Assembly (NCBI RefSeq): GCF_002156875.1
Contig: NZ_NCSY01000004.1
Span: 1-64,000 of the forward strand
DNA: 64,000 nucleotides
DNA from: Bacillus sp. EAC
GTDB taxonomy: Bacteria; Bacillota; Bacilli; Bacillales; Bacillaceae_G
Reading direction: 5' to 3'
How positions within the stretch are numbered: position 1 is the stretch's first letter; each line of letters opens with the position of its first letter. Under the pieces are notes generated by a model. That model was not told where the DNA came from. It did not search any database and saw only the letters and a program-made list of their open reading frames with translations. This document shows positions 43,363 through 54,528 of the stretch, one piece after another. The translations under genes and the position numbers were made by a program.

Positions 43363-45756
43363 ATGAATGATGCAAGGCAGTTAACACTGGGTATCGAGGG
43401 TATGACCTGTGCTGCATGTGCAACCCGAATTGAAAAAAGTTTGAATCGAATGGATGGCATCAATGCGAATGTGAATCTTGCATTGGAAAGAGCCACTGTG
43501 ATATATGATAAAAAAAAATATCAGACGACTGATTTAATAGATAAAATCCAAACGATCGGATATGAGGTTGCTGTAGAAAAGGTATCTTTAAATATTGAAG
43601 GAATGACTTGTGCTGCTTGCTCTGCAAGAATTGAAAAAGTGATTGGAAAAATGGATGGAATCGTTCATGTGAATGTTAACCTTGCTATGAATACTGCAAC
43701 AATTTCTTATTTACCTGAAGTTCTTCCGATTCAAACGATTTTGGACAAAATTGAACAGATAGGATATAAAGGGTCGATAAAAAGTGAAGAAGTTCGTAGT
43801 CTGAAGGATTCAACAAAGAAAAAACAACTTCAGTTAATCATTTCCATTGTCCTTTCTTTACCCTTACTATATTCAATGGTGGCTCATATCCCATTTCGTA
43901 CCAATATATGGATGCCGCATATATTAATGAATCCCTGGTTCCAGATCATTTTTGCTACACCAGTACAATTCATTATTGGATGGCACTTTTATGTAGGAGC
44001 ATATCGAGCTGTAAGGAACAAAAGTGCAAATATGGATGTTCTTGTAGTGATAGGAACATCAGCCGCCTATTTTTATAGTTTTATAGAAGCAATTAAGACA
44101 ATATCTAACGAATGGTATACACCACATCTTTATTTTGAAACAAGTGCAATCTTAATTACTTTAGTTTTACTTGGTAAGTATTTTGAACATATTGCCAAGG
44201 GTAAAACAACTGAGGCAATATCTAAATTATTGGAGCTTCAAGCAAAAGAAGCAATAATTCTAAAAAATGGGGAAGAAAAAAGTGTTTCTTTGGAAGAAGT
44301 GAGGGTAGGAGATATCCTACTTGTTAAACCAGGAGAAAAGATACCAGTAGATGGAATAGTCTTATCAGGTATTTCTACTGTTGATGAATCAATGATTACT
44401 GGTGAGTCATTACCAGTAGATAAAAAGAGAGATGATAAGGTCGTTGGAGCTACCGTAAATGGGAATAGTGTTCTCACAATACGTGCAGAAAAGGTTGGAA
44501 AAGATACTGCTTTAGCAAATATTGTGAAAATTGTTGAAGAAGCCCAAGGATCAAAAGCGCCTATTCAACGATTAGCCGATCGCATTTCAACTATCTTTGT
44601 ACCAATTGTCATTGGAATTGCCGTTTTAACTTTTATTCTATGGTATTTTGTAATTGACACACAAAATCTACCGAGAGCAATTGAAATAGGAATTTCTGTT
44701 TTAGTTATAGCATGTCCTTGTGCGCTAGGTTTGGCTACTCCAACTTCGATTATGGTTGGAAGTGGTAAAGGTGCAGAACAAGGCATCCTTTATAAAGGTG
44801 GAGAATATTTAGAAACCACTAACAAGATTAATGCAGTTATTCTTGATAAAACTGGTACAGTGACAAATGGAAAACCTGAAGTGACTGATATCATCAATCT
44901 AAATTTACGAGATGATTTTTTATTGATGGTTGCAAGTATTGAAAAAATGTCTGAACATCCTTTAGCTCATGCGATTGTTCAATATGCTAAAAAACAAGAG
45001 CTCAAATTAAAGGAAGTAACCAACTATGTGACAATCCCTGGGTATGGAGTAGAGGGAATGATAGATAATAGTAAGATTTATATAGGTACACGTAAATTAA
45101 TGGATGAAAAGAATATTGATACATCATTAATCGAAGAAAAATTAATTACATTCGAGTCAAATGGAAAAACAGGTATGATTGTTGCAATTAACGAGAATGT
45201 AGAAGGAATTGTAGCTGTTGCAGATACGATTAAAGATTCTTCCAAAAATGCGATTAAAGCCTTAAAAGATTTAAAAATTGATGTATTTATGGTAACGGGA
45301 GATAACAAGCGGACTGCAAATGCTATCGCTAAACAAGTAGGGATTGAAAATGTCTATGCTGAAGTCTTACCCGAGAAGAAAGCTGAAATTGTAGAAGAAC
45401 TTCAAAAGCAAGGAAAGATCGTAGCTATGGTAGGCGATGGTATCAACGATGCGCCAGCTCTTGCAAAAGCAAATATAGGAATGGCAATCGGTACTGGTGC
45501 TGATGTAGCAATTGAAACAGCGGATGTTACTTTAGTTGGTGGTGATTTGGCACATATTCCAAAAGCAATTGATTTGAGTAAAAAAACAATGAAAAATATT
45601 CGTCAAAACTTGTTTTGGGCACTATTTTACAATAGTTTAGGTATACCGATTGCTGCTATTGGGTTACTTCAACCTTGGATAGCAGGTGCTGCAATGGCAT
45701 TTAGCTCAGTGTCGGTTGTCTTAAATGCACTTCGATTAAAACGAATTAAACTTTAG
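43363..45756 (+). CDS. copA: copper-exporting P1B-type ATPase
   Basis: 797 aa (B. subtilis CopA 802). Two N-terminal heavy-metal domains with [12 protein letters not shown] and [12 protein letters not shown], eight TM helices, transport motif CPC at residues 451-453, phosphorylation site DKTGT (Asp495), SEHPLAHA and [10 protein letters not shown]. Exports Cu(I). ATG at 43363 follows AAAGGGG; the in-frame TTG at 43354 is too close to it. Confidence 0.96.
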   Translation: MNDARQLTLGIEGMTCAACATRIEKSLNRMDGINANVNLALERATVIYDKKKYQTTDLIDKIQTIGYEVAVEKVSLNIEGMTCAACSARIEKVIGKMDGIVHVNVNLAMNTATISYLPEVLPIQTILDKIEQIGYKGSIKSEEVRSLKDSTKKKQLQLIISIVLSLPLLYSMVAHIPFRTNIWMPHILMNPWFQIIFATPVQFIIGWHFYVGAYRAVRNKSANMDVLVVIGTSAAYFYSFIEAIKTISNEWYTPHLYFETSAILITLVLLGKYFEHIAKGKTTEAISKLLELQAKEAIILKNGEEKSVSLEEVRVGDILLVKPGEKIPVDGIVLSGISTVDESMITGESLPVDKKRDDKVVGATVNGNSVLTIRAEKVGKDTALANIVKIVEEAQGSKAPIQRLADRISTIFVPIVIGIAVLTFILWYFVIDTQNLPRAIEIGISVLVIACPCALGLATPTSIMVGSGKGAEQGILYKGGEYLETTNKINAVILDKTGTVTNGKPEVTDIINLNLRDDFLLMVASIEKMSEHPLAHAIVQYAKKQELKLKEVTNYVTIPGYGVEGMIDNSKIYIGTRKLMDEKNIDTSLIEEKLITFESNGKTGMIVAINENVEGIVAVADTIKDSSKNAIKALKDLKIDVFMVTGDNKRTANAIAKQVGIENVYAEVLPEKKAEIVEELQKQGKIVAMVGDGINDAPALAKANIGMAIGTGADVAIETADVTLVGGDLAHIPKAIDLSKKTMKNIRQNLFWALFYNSLGIPIAAIGLLQPWIAGAAMAFSSVSVVLNALRLKRIKL

Positions 45757-45768
45757 GAGGATTTTATA

Positions 45769-45969
45769 ATGGAAACAATGTTAAAAGTAAATGGTATGAC
45801 ATGTGGGCACTGCAAAGCTGCAGTAACAAAAGCTGTTGAAAGTGTGTCTGATACAAATAATGTCATAGTCAATCTAGAGAATAAAGAAGTAATATTCAAC
45901 TACTCAAACTCTGAAACTGTTGATAAAGTGAAAGAAGCGATTGAAGATCAAGGATACGATATTGTATAA
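45769..45969 (+). CDS. copZ: copper chaperone CopZ
   Basis: 66 aa single heavy-metal domain with Cu site MTCGHC (residues 10-15) and a C-terminal EDQGYDI. Hands Cu(I) to CopA. ATG after AGGAGGA, 12 nt after copA. Confidence 0.95.
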   Translation: METMLKVNGMTCGHCKAAVTKAVESVSDTNNVIVNLENKEVIFNYSNSETVDKVKEAIEDQGYDIV

Positions 45970-45970
45970 A

Positions 45971-45999
45971 CAAAAGGCGAACCATGGTTCGCTTTTTCA
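45971..45999 (+). terminator. terminator of csoR-copAZ
   Basis: AAAAGGCGAACC / GGTTCGCTTTTT. Confidence 0.85.
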
Positions 46000-46040
46000 T
46001 TGATAACAAAATTTATCATAATGTTGAGGAGAAATAAAAG

Positions 46041-46850
46041 ATGATGAAAAACCTATTATTATTACTTAGTTTAGTAACAATTATTGGTTTAAGCGGTTGT
46101 GGAAACAAAACACATACAGGATCGAATCATCACAATATGAACCATGAAGAAAAAGAGAAAAAAATTCGGACTCAAGTAAGTTTTTCATTTGAAAGAAGTC
46201 CAGAGAGTGGAAAGAATCAGGAATTAACGATTCGAGTTAAGAATGAATCCGGAAAACCAATAAATCAATTTAAACTAGAGCATGAGAAATTAATGCATTT
46301 AATCGTTGTAAGTAAAGACTTGTCTTTTTTCGAACATTTACATCCTCGATATAAAGGCAAAGGATTATTTACAGTATCAACAAATTTTCCAACTGGTGGA
46401 GAGTATAAATTATTTGCAGATTTTGTACCAAAAGGATCTTCTAAAATTGTAAAAACAAAATCAATAGAGGTATCGGGTAAAAAGGCAGAACCAAGCTCTC
46501 TCGTTGAAGATAAAGTATTATCAAAAACTGTTGATGGAAAAGAAGTTACTTTAAAATTTGATCAATTAATGATAAATAAGGAAATTAAAATGACATTTTC
46601 AATGAAAGATGCTAAATCAAAGGAGGCTATTTCAGATTTGCAGCCTTATTTGGGAGCGATTGGACATGTTGTTGTGATAAGTGGTGACACAGAGACATAC
46701 TTGCATGTTCATCCTATGAATGAAACAGCAAGCGGGCCAGATGCTGAATTTATGACAAGCTTTCCTAAAAAAGGAACATATAAAATTTGGGGACAGTTTA
46801 AACAAAAGGGAAAGGTATTTATTGTACCATTCGTAGTGAATGTTCCATAG
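46041..46850 (+). CDS. His-rich lipoprotein, probable copper-binding
   Basis: 269 aa lipoprotein: signal peptide and lipobox GLSGC (Cys at 20), then His/Met-rich NHHNMNHEE. Two similar beta domains: MHLIVVSKDLSFFEHLHP (about 86-103) and GHVVVISGDTETYLHVHP (about 212-229), each ending in HxHP; likely an internal duplication. Located outside the membrane. RBS GAGGAGA. Behind the copper operon, so a periplasm-side metal role is inferred. Family resembles YtkA/FixH-like secreted proteins. Confidence 0.72.
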   Translation: MMKNLLLLLSLVTIIGLSGCGNKTHTGSNHHNMNHEEKEKKIRTQVSFSFERSPESGKNQELTIRVKNESGKPINQFKLEHEKLMHLIVVSKDLSFFEHLHPRYKGKGLFTVSTNFPTGGEYKLFADFVPKGSSKIVKTKSIEVSGKKAEPSSLVEDKVLSKTVDGKEVTLKFDQLMINKEIKMTFSMKDAKSKEAISDLQPYLGAIGHVVVISGDTETYLHVHPMNETASGPDAEFMTSFPKKGTYKIWGQFKQKGKVFIVPFVVNVP

Positions 46851-46855
46851 TGAAA

Positions 46856-47235
46856 ACATGGAAACTTTAAATAAGTTTTCATGTCAGATTGTTGAGCAAC
46901 GCTCGCTTTCTTCGTTGCTTCGCCTTCTTGCGGTGCTAAAATACCGTCACTGGTAACTCCGCTCCTCATCAGGCTTCGCGCCTCGAAAGGCAAGCGTTTT
47001 CAATCAATCTGACTATCAGGTTTTTGGGACTTTGTCTACTCACGAACATGAAAACCTTAAATAAGTTTTCATGTCAGATTGTTGAGAAACGCGCGCTTTC
47101 TTCGTTGCTTCGCCTTCTTGCGGTGCTGAAATACCGTCATTAGTAACTCCGCTCCTCATCAGGCTTCGCGCCTCGAAAGGCAAGCGTTTTCAATCAATCT
47201 GACTATCAGGTTTTTGGGACTTTGTTTACACACTG
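46856..47235. repeat. two tandem 190-bp repeats bounded by palindromes
   Basis: Units at about 46856-47045 and 47046-47235, over 95% identical (ATGTCAGATTG at 46881 recurs at 47071). Each begins with a palindrome around CATGxAAAC ... GTTTTCATG and contains an inner pair GTCAGATTG / CAATCTGAC about 130 nt apart. The inner part is GC-richer than the neighbourhood and has no open frame of note. Confidence 0.9.
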
Positions 47236-47270
47236 ACATGAAAACCTTACTAAGTTTTCATGTTTTTTAA
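47236..47270 (+). terminator. terminator after repeats
   Basis: Third copy of the boundary palindrome, ACATGAAAAC ... GTTTTCATGT (with CTTA/TAAG), here followed by TTTTTT, so it works as a terminator of the lipoprotein transcript. Confidence 0.75.
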
Positions 47271-47271
47271 T

Positions 47272-48279
47272 TTAGCCGAAGATTTTGTTGTATATATCTT
47301 TGGCAATAGTAGGTTCCTTAGTACCATGAACTATGGCTCGACCATCTTTAAACAATACAACTCGATGGCTTTCATACGTACATGATAGTAAGTAGGGATT
47401 TACAATTAAGTCATTTACATAGCCTACTAATCTTTGAGCTAAGTCTTTTAGTGAGATGTTTTTTGGGGATGTTACTCGCAATTGGATGGCATCTCTCCCA
47501 CATAAAATATCTGTTTTCATTTGACCATCATTTTTTAAAAATGGGAAGATCCGTTCTGGACCACATGTTGGGCAATTTATATTTTTTAATTGACTAATGT
47601 TTATTTCTGATTTTTCATTTTTCCAAATATCAAATGACTGCAAGCTAGGTGATAGCTCATAATTAGTAATAAGTTGCAAGGCATAAGTTACCTGATAAGC
47701 AGTAATTAGTTGAACAATTGGACTGATTACTCCAACCGTATCACATGTCATGTTTAGTGTTGGTATATGATTTAAAAGACAATGTAGACATGGTGTTTTA
47801 TCGGGAATGATAGGGAAAGTAAGACCGTAACTTGCCACGCAAGCCCCAAAAATAAAAGGAATACCATGTTTAATTGCAGCATCATTCACGACCATTCTTG
47901 TTTCAAAATTATCAGTTGCATCGAGAATAACTGTTTTATCTTTTATTAATTCTTCAATATTAAAATTCGTAACGTCTGTTATAAATCTATTAATTTTAAC
48001 CTTACTATTAATCTGTTGAAGTCGATTTTTTGCAGCAATAGCTTTCGGTAATTTTTTTATAGCATCTTCTTCAGTATAAAGAATCTGCCTTTGTAAATTA
48101 CTCCATTCAACATAATCACGGTCAACAATCGTTATATTGCCTATTCCAGCTCTTACAAGCATTTCAGCAACCGATGATCCAAGTGCACCTAACCCAATAA
48201 TAATGGCATGAGCTTTTTGTATTTTTAATTGACCAGCTGTACCAATAAATAATTCTTGTTTTACATAACGGTTTGTCAA
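47272..48279 (-). CDS. thiF: ThiF adenylyltransferase
   Basis: 335 aa E1-like enzyme that adenylates the C-terminus of ThiS for sulfur transfer. [20 protein letters not shown] loop, [14 protein letters not shown], and Zn ligands CLHC and CPTC. Compared with B. subtilis ThiF the C-terminal stretch (about 240-335) is present. TTG start overlaps the thiG stop by 4 nt. Confidence 0.92.
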   Translation of the reverse strand: MTNRYVKQELFIGTAGQLKIQKAHAIIIGLGALGSSVAEMLVRAGIGNITIVDRDYVEWSNLQRQILYTEEDAIKKLPKAIAAKNRLQQINSKVKINRFITDVTNFNIEELIKDKTVILDATDNFETRMVVNDAAIKHGIPFIFGACVASYGLTFPIIPDKTPCLHCLLNHIPTLNMTCDTVGVISPIVQLITAYQVTYALQLITNYELSPSLQSFDIWKNEKSEINISQLKNINCPTCGPERIFPFLKNDGQMKTDILCGRDAIQLRVTSPKNISLKDLAQRLVGYVNDLIVNPYLLSCTYESHRVVLFKDGRAIVHGTKEPTIAKDIYNKIFG

Positions 48280-49043
48280 GAATTCACCAACCCCGTAAAA
48301 GGACTACTTGCTACACCAAAGTTTTTTTCTTCTATTCTACCAGCTTCATAGCCAAGTCTCCCTGCTTCGATCGCCATCTTCATCGCAATCGCCATTTTTA
48401 TAGGATCTTTTGCATTTGAAACAGCCGTATTTAATAACACACCATCGGCGCCAAGTTCCATCGCATAAGCAGCATCTTTTGGCGAGCCAATACCTGCATC
48501 AACTATAACAGGAATGTTTGATTGCTCTATTATGAATTTGAGGTTTAATGGGTTTATAATACCTCTCCCTGAACCAATCGGAGATGCACCAGGCATTATA
48601 GCGTGAACCCCTAATATTTCGAGACGTTTTGCTAAAACGACATCATCTGATGTGTAAGGTAACACAATAAAGCCTTCGTTTAATAATATTTCGGAAGCTT
48701 TCAAAGTTTCGATTGGGTCAGGTAGCAGAGACTTAACACATCCAATCACTTCAACTTTTATCATGTCACATAAGCCTGATGCTTTTGCTAATTTAGCTAT
48801 TCGTACTGCTTCTTCTGCAGTTTTTGCACCAGCTGTGTTCGGTAACAGCTTATATTTAGTTAAGTCTAATTGTTCCAGGAAATTTGGTTGTGAATCCTCA
48901 AAAATGTTCATTCTTCTTACAGCAAAAGTAAGAATCTCAGCACTTGATACCTCAACAGCCTTTTTCTGAATTTCAAAAGTTGGATATTTGCCAGTCCCTA
49001 GTAATAATCTTGAATGAAATGTTTGGTTGCCTATTTTTAACAT
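48276..49043 (-). CDS. thiG: thiazole synthase
   Basis: 255 aa. Condenses 1-deoxyxylulose 5-phosphate, dehydroglycine and ThiS thiocarboxylate to the thiazole phosphate. Motifs: [16 protein letters not shown]-like [16 protein letters not shown], catalytic Lys in KVEVIG, and [20 protein letters not shown]. Ribosome binding site lies in the end of thiS. Confidence 0.96.
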   Translation of the reverse strand: MLKIGNQTFHSRLLLGTGKYPTFEIQKKAVEVSSAEILTFAVRRMNIFEDSQPNFLEQLDLTKYKLLPNTAGAKTAEEAVRIAKLAKASGLCDMIKVEVIGCVKSLLPDPIETLKASEILLNEGFIVLPYTSDDVVLAKRLEILGVHAIMPGASPIGSGRGIINPLNLKFIIEQSNIPVIVDAGIGSPKDAAYAMELGADGVLLNTAVSNAKDPIKMAIAMKMAIEAGRLGYEAGRIEEKNFGVASSPFTGLVNS

Positions 49044-49045
49044 AA

Positions 49046-49249
49046 TTAACCTCCGCCAACAAAATGAATTAATTCTACACTGTCCTCGTTCGAGAGAACT
49101 GTAAATGCATATTGGTCTTTATATATAATTTGTTTATTTAACTCGACTACCACAATTCGATTTTCTAACTGATAGTTTAAAAGTAAATCCTGTATTGTAG
49201 CTATGTAATCGGGAAGCTGTAAGACCTTTCCATTTAATTTAATATTCAA
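49046..49249 (-). CDS. thiS: sulfur carrier protein ThiS
   Basis: 67 aa ubiquitin-like protein ending VGGG, i.e. the diglycine tail carries one extra Gly before it. TTG start after GAGGTG. Receives sulfur as a C-terminal thiocarboxylate. Confidence 0.93.
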   Translation of the reverse strand: MNIKLNGKVLQLPDYIATIQDLLLNYQLENRIVVVELNKQIIYKDQYAFTVLSNEDSVELIHFVGGG

Positions 49250-49279
49250 ATGTTAATCACCTCGCTAAATCGTATTATG

Positions 49280-50371
49280 CTATCGATTAATTTTAAAAGC
49301 TTCTACCCAATCAGTTTTTACATTCTTTTGTATAATCAAATCTTTAATCAGTCTTCCAGTTGCTGGAGCTAGAAGGATTCCATTGCGGAAATGGCCAGTT
49401 GCAAATAAAATATTGTCATCCTCAGGATGAATCCCAATAAATGGATTGTGATCAAAGGTACTTGGACGTAACCCTGCCCAAAATGCTTCTATTTTTAAAT
49501 CAGAAATTGCGGGAAGCATCCTTTTTGCTTTTTGGATTAAGAATTCAATGCCACCTAAACTTGGTTTCTCATTCCAATTGTTCTCAATCATCGTTGCACC
49601 AATAACAAGTTTTCCGTTATTTCGAGGAACGATATAATTTTGTTCATGGAAGAGGGTGTGTTTTAAAATTACTTTTTCAGTTGTTACTGAAAGACATTCA
49701 CCTTTAACAGGAAAAAGTTGATGATTTAGCCCAAGTTGTTTAAAAAATGAATTGCTCCAAACGCCACTTGCAATTACTACAGTCCTTGCTTCAAAATGAC
49801 CATTAGTTGTTTGTATAGTGAAATATTTTTCTTTTTTTTGAATTCCAAGAACATGAGTAAATTCTAAAATAGTAGCACCGTGTACTTGAGCACCTTTGCT
49901 AAAAGCTTGGCAAGCAACATAAGGTACAACATTTACATCATCTTCAATATAAGCTGCCCCTATTATGTCTCGATGAATGTCAGGTATTTGATTTGCAACC
50001 TCTTTTCGCTCATACCATTTGGCAGAAGTTTGTGTAATAAGGGAATCCAATTGATATTTTTCAACGTCTGTATAGGCAAGTTTGAAAATTCCTCCTTTCT
50101 TAAGTTCTAGATCAATTCCAGTTAGCTCTTTTAATTCTTCGTGGAGTTGAAAATACGACTGCTGACTGTCTCGGGCAAAAGTATAGAATGATTTAGAGTG
50201 ACTCCATTCCGAATGTGCGCCAAGCATTCCTGCCGCAGCTTTTGTTGCTTTCTGCCCAACTTGCTGACCCTCTAAAACTGCAACGTCTATTTTTTCTTCT
50301 GCTAAATAGTAGGCAATGGAACATCCTATAATTCCGCCACCAATAACGACTACATCAAATTTCTTTTTCAT
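49280..50371 (-). CDS. thiO: glycine oxidase
   Basis: 363 aa FAD enzyme producing dehydroglycine for ThiG. Rossmann VVVIGGGIIGCSIAYYLAEE at residues 7-26, AAGMLGAHSE near 47, and C-terminal ATGHFRNGILLAP typical for ThiO. ATG overlaps the tenI stop (TTATGA). Confidence 0.93.
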   Translation of the reverse strand: MKKKFDVVVIGGGIIGCSIAYYLAEEKIDVAVLEGQQVGQKATKAAAGMLGAHSEWSHSKSFYTFARDSQQSYFQLHEELKELTGIDLELKKGGIFKLAYTDVEKYQLDSLITQTSAKWYERKEVANQIPDIHRDIIGAAYIEDDVNVVPYVACQAFSKGAQVHGATILEFTHVLGIQKKEKYFTIQTTNGHFEARTVVIASGVWSNSFFKQLGLNHQLFPVKGECLSVTTEKVILKHTLFHEQNYIVPRNNGKLVIGATMIENNWNEKPSLGGIEFLIQKAKRMLPAISDLKIEAFWAGLRPSTFDHNPFIGIHPEDDNILFATGHFRNGILLAPATGRLIKDLIIQKNVKTDWVEAFKINR

Positions 50372-50970
50372 AAGTGATCCTGTACCTTTTCGTAAAATTG
50401 TAGAGCTGATTTATATGGGTCTGAAGAAGAAAAAATTCCTGACATGACGGCAATTCCCGCTACTTGTATCTCTTTTAAAAGTTGGATATGATCTAGCGTT
50501 ATTCCACCTATCGCATAGATTGGTATATTCAGAGATTTTTTTATTTTAATTAGTTGGTTGACTCCATTCGGTGGTATTCCATCCTTGCATTTTGTTTCAA
50601 AACAATGACCATATAGGACGTAATCTGCTTGATTAGATTGAGCTTTTTTTGCTTCAGAAAGTGTATGGACAGATTGACCAACTCGTAAATTAGGAAAATA
50701 TTCTTTTACTGATTCAATCGGGAGTCCTTGACTGGGTAAATGAAAATTAGATAAATTCGATAAGGTTGCAATATCCAATCTGTCATTAATGACTATTTTC
50801 TCCATAGACACTTTGTTGATTTTCAAAAGGTTTATAAGTGAAATTACTTCGCCTGCTTTTTTCGATTTTTCACGAATATGTACAAAATCAACAACGTCTA
50901 TAATTTGAATAATTTTTGAAGCAAGATCATCGATTGAGTGCTTATCATCCGTAATTGCAAAGAGTTCCAT
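50368..50970 (-). CDS. tenI: thiazole tautomerase TenI
   Basis: 200 aa (beta/alpha)8 protein of the ThiE/TenI family. In Bacillus TenI aromatises the ThiG product. Operon position first before thiO fits TenI rather than ThiE. Motifs: VHIREK, GQSVHTLSEAKKA, DYVLYGHCFETKCK, PIYAIGGI. RBS AGAGGCG. Confidence 0.88.
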   Translation of the reverse strand: MELFAITDDKHSIDDLASKIIQIIDVVDFVHIREKSKKAGEVISLINLLKINKVSMEKIVINDRLDIATLSNLSNFHLPSQGLPIESVKEYFPNLRVGQSVHTLSEAKKAQSNQADYVLYGHCFETKCKDGIPPNGVNQLIKIKKSLNIPIYAIGGITLDHIQLLKEIQVAGIAVMSGIFSSSDPYKSALQFYEKVQDHL

Positions 50971-51002
50971 TCGATCGCCTCTTTCATTTGGGATACCGTA
51001 TT

Positions 51003-51043
51003 TTTTTCAAAAGAAAAACCACTTTCCTAATATGGAAAGTGGT
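51003..51043 (-). terminator. expression-platform terminator of TPP riboswitch (tenI operon)
   Basis: On the reverse strand CCACTTTCC / GGAAAGTGG with T run; GGAAAGTGG is also part of the riboswitch 3' end, giving the alternative pairing. Confidence 0.8.
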
Positions 51044-51069
51044 TAATTTGCACAAAAAAAGCACAAATA

Positions 51070-51168
51070 GATGCGCCACTTTCCTACGCAGGTACTAGCC
51101 TGTTCAGGTTTTGAGGGTTTAAAAGTAGCTACTTTATTCTCAGCCCTTATCAAGGGATCCCCTAGTGA
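51070..51168 (-). promoter_or_regulatory. TPP riboswitch of tenI-thiOSGF
   Basis: THI-box on the reverse strand: ACTAGGGG, GGGCTGAGA, ACCCTC, ACCTGAACAGG, GTACCTGCGTAGGAAAGT. Switches off the operon when thiamine pyrophosphate binds. Confidence 0.95.
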
Positions 51169-51192
51169 TGAATATCTATGAAAATTAATCTT

Positions 51193-51220
51193 AGCATAGC
51201 ATATAAAAAATTTAATTCAA
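51193..51220 (-). promoter_or_regulatory. promoter of tenI operon
   Basis: Reverse strand TTGAAT (51220-51215) and TATGCT (51198-51193), 16-nt spacer, just before the riboswitch. Confidence 0.55.
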
Positions 51221-51468
51221 TATAAAATTAATTTAGTAAATTAAAAGCAACATATAAAAACAGAGTTAAATACTTAAGAGATATAGAATTATTAAGGCTA
51301 TAAAATATTTTTTTTATGCTCTTTTCTGAAGAAGTATTGCTTTTTTGTAAAATAACTTTTAAGACACTTTTTAACAAGATTAACTTTTTTTGTAAAAATT
51401 TAGGTAAATAAAATGATTTACAAATTTGAAAAGTGGGTTTATATTAAGGCTGTACATTTTAATAGTTT

Positions 51469-51568
51469 GACTAGGGGTGTCCAATTAGTTGGGCTGAGAG
51501 AGAAACACGTTAAAGTTTCTTAACCCTCAGGACCTGATCTGGTTCATACCAGCGTGGGGAAGTTAGAA
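51469..51568 (+). promoter_or_regulatory. TPP riboswitch of thiC
   Basis: THI-box: ACTAGGGGTGTCC, GGGCTGAGA, AACCCTC, GACCTGATCTGGTTCATACC, AGCGTGGGGAAGT. Confidence 0.96.
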
Positions 51569-51615
51569 TCTACTCTTTAATGATTATTTATCATTATTGT
51601 AGTCTACTAACCATC

Positions 51616-51648
51616 AGCCGGGTCTTAATTATAAGATTCGGCTTTTTT
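51616..51648 (+). terminator. expression-platform terminator of thiC leader
   Basis: GCCGGGTCTT / AAGATTCGGC with TTTTTT. Confidence 0.88.
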
Positions 51649-51706
51649 CATGCTTAAAATGGATTAGATTTCGTCCTTTTTAATTCATTTAAAAGGGAGA
51701 ATGTAA

Positions 51707-53488
<1,782 letters not shown>

Positions 53489-53502
53489 GGGTGAGGATAC
53501 CT

Positions 53503-53676
53503 TTGGCAAATCGTGTGAATCAAATTACGGAAGAAATTAAACAATTAGAAGCTAATTTAAAGCTGCTAATAAAAGAACTGAATCATATACAAAAAAAGTG
53601 TAAGCATGATTTTCAAAAAGAGAATTACATCCAAAAATGTAAAAAATGTTATTTGATTGAAAGTCTATATTGGTAA
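53503..53676 (+). CDS. 57-aa coiled-coil peptide with Cys motif
   Basis: Starts at TTG 53503 after GGTGAGG (the GTG at 53491 is part of that site). Helical N-terminus ANRVNQITEEIKQLEANLKL followed by C-x-H and CKKC (KKCKHDF ... QKCKKCYL), a possible zinc knuckle. Follows thiC by 14 nt and shares its terminator, so likely co-transcribed. Function unknown. Confidence 0.6.
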   Translation: MANRVNQITEEIKQLEANLKLLIKELNHIQKKCKHDFQKENYIQKCKKCYLIESLYW

Positions 53677-53714
53677 CATAAACTAATATGATTAAACGAT
53701 CAGTTTCATATGTA

Positions 53715-53754
53715 AAAAAAACTCCTGTAAAATACAGGAGTTTTATGTTTTTTA
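53715..53754. terminator. bidirectional terminator
   Basis: AAACTCCTGTA / TACAGGAGTTT with T-rich ends on both strands. Confidence 0.85.
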
Positions 53755-53758
53755 GTTT

Positions 53759-53890
53759 TTACCAGTGGTGTCCATAGCCTCCGTAACCGTCATTACATGA
53801 GAAACAAGCTGCACCTACGATGATCAATAGGATAAATAATACAACGATTAGAGCGAAGCTATGATGATGAAAATGATGTCCAGTACTCAT
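53759..53890 (-). CDS. YjcZ-family sporulation peptide
   Basis: 43 aa: His-rich start (MSTGHHFHHH), hydrophobic helix SFALIVVLFILLIIVGAACF, Gly/Tyr tail GYGGYGHHW. The FALIVVLFILLIIVG core is the hallmark of YjcZ/YhcO-like small sporulation proteins. AAGGAGGT upstream of the ATG. Confidence 0.85.
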   Translation of the reverse strand: MSTGHHFHHHSFALIVVLFILLIIVGAACFSCNDGYGGYGHHW

Positions 53891-54070
53891 ACATTATTAC
53901 CTCCTTCCCTCAAAAATTTAGGGTTTTTAGTCCCTTTAAGGGTAATGTAGCTAATTGTGAAAATATTACAAAATAGGAGAGGTGGATAATGTATCGTATG
54001 TAATTTTAAGAACTATGAAACTAGTCTATTTATCAATTAGGCTATAACCTAATTGAAATTGATGAGAGCA

Positions 54071-54334
54071 CTAATTTTTTTCTTTTGGTATTGAGATTGC
54101 TGATTCAACAACATATCCATTAGAGAACTTTAGCGCGATTGTCCCTAAATAAGTATCAGAAGGCTGAAGTGATTCTGTGCATGTAAAATAGCGGATATGA
54201 ACAACTTCTTTCGTATCCTTACTAATTTTTTGACATGCAAGTAAGTTACTTAATCGCTTTAAAGCGACATCTCTTTTTAAACCTATGATGTCCTTTTTTA
54301 TAAACGATTCATAGTAATTCTTTAAAGGAAACAT
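54071..54334 (-). CDS. hypothetical protein, 87 aa
   Basis: Soluble, mixed alpha/beta sequence (MFPLKNYYESFIKKDIIGLK ... SNGYVVESAISIPKEKN). A GGAGTTGGAG site precedes the ATG. No family recognised. A hairpin AATTAGG / CCTAATT lies just downstream near 54038-54056. Confidence 0.55.
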   Translation of the reverse strand: MFPLKNYYESFIKKDIIGLKRDVALKRLSNLLACQKISKDTKEVVHIRYFTCTESLQPSDTYLGTIALKFSNGYVVESAISIPKEKN

Positions 54335-54494
54335 TTCTCCAACTCCTTATTACATAATAAATAGATTTCGTATATCGATTCTTTCGCACTAATTTATCTA
54401 ATCGCTTAAATTAATTAATTGTTTGTTGGACATATTTTACTATAAAAATAACTAAAGCGATATTCTGTTTTCGTTAGCATTTTTGCCATTAAAC

Positions 54495-54526
54495 TAAAAA
54501 AAATCTCCCATGATGGGAGATTTCTT
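54495..54526 (-). terminator. terminator of the APC permease gene
   Basis: Reverse strand AAATCTCCCATCATGGGAGATTTTTTTT. Confidence 0.88.
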
Positions 54527-54528
54527 GT

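Noticed and set aside
46709-46993. 94-codon reverse frame reaching from the lipoprotein gene into the 190-bp repeat
   Set aside because: No start signal; crosses the lipoprotein 3' end and repeat boundary, explained by the GC-richer repeat.
46856-47235. CRISPR array
   Set aside because: Only two 190-bp units with long conserved interiors and no short repeat-spacer alternation; no cas genes in the window.
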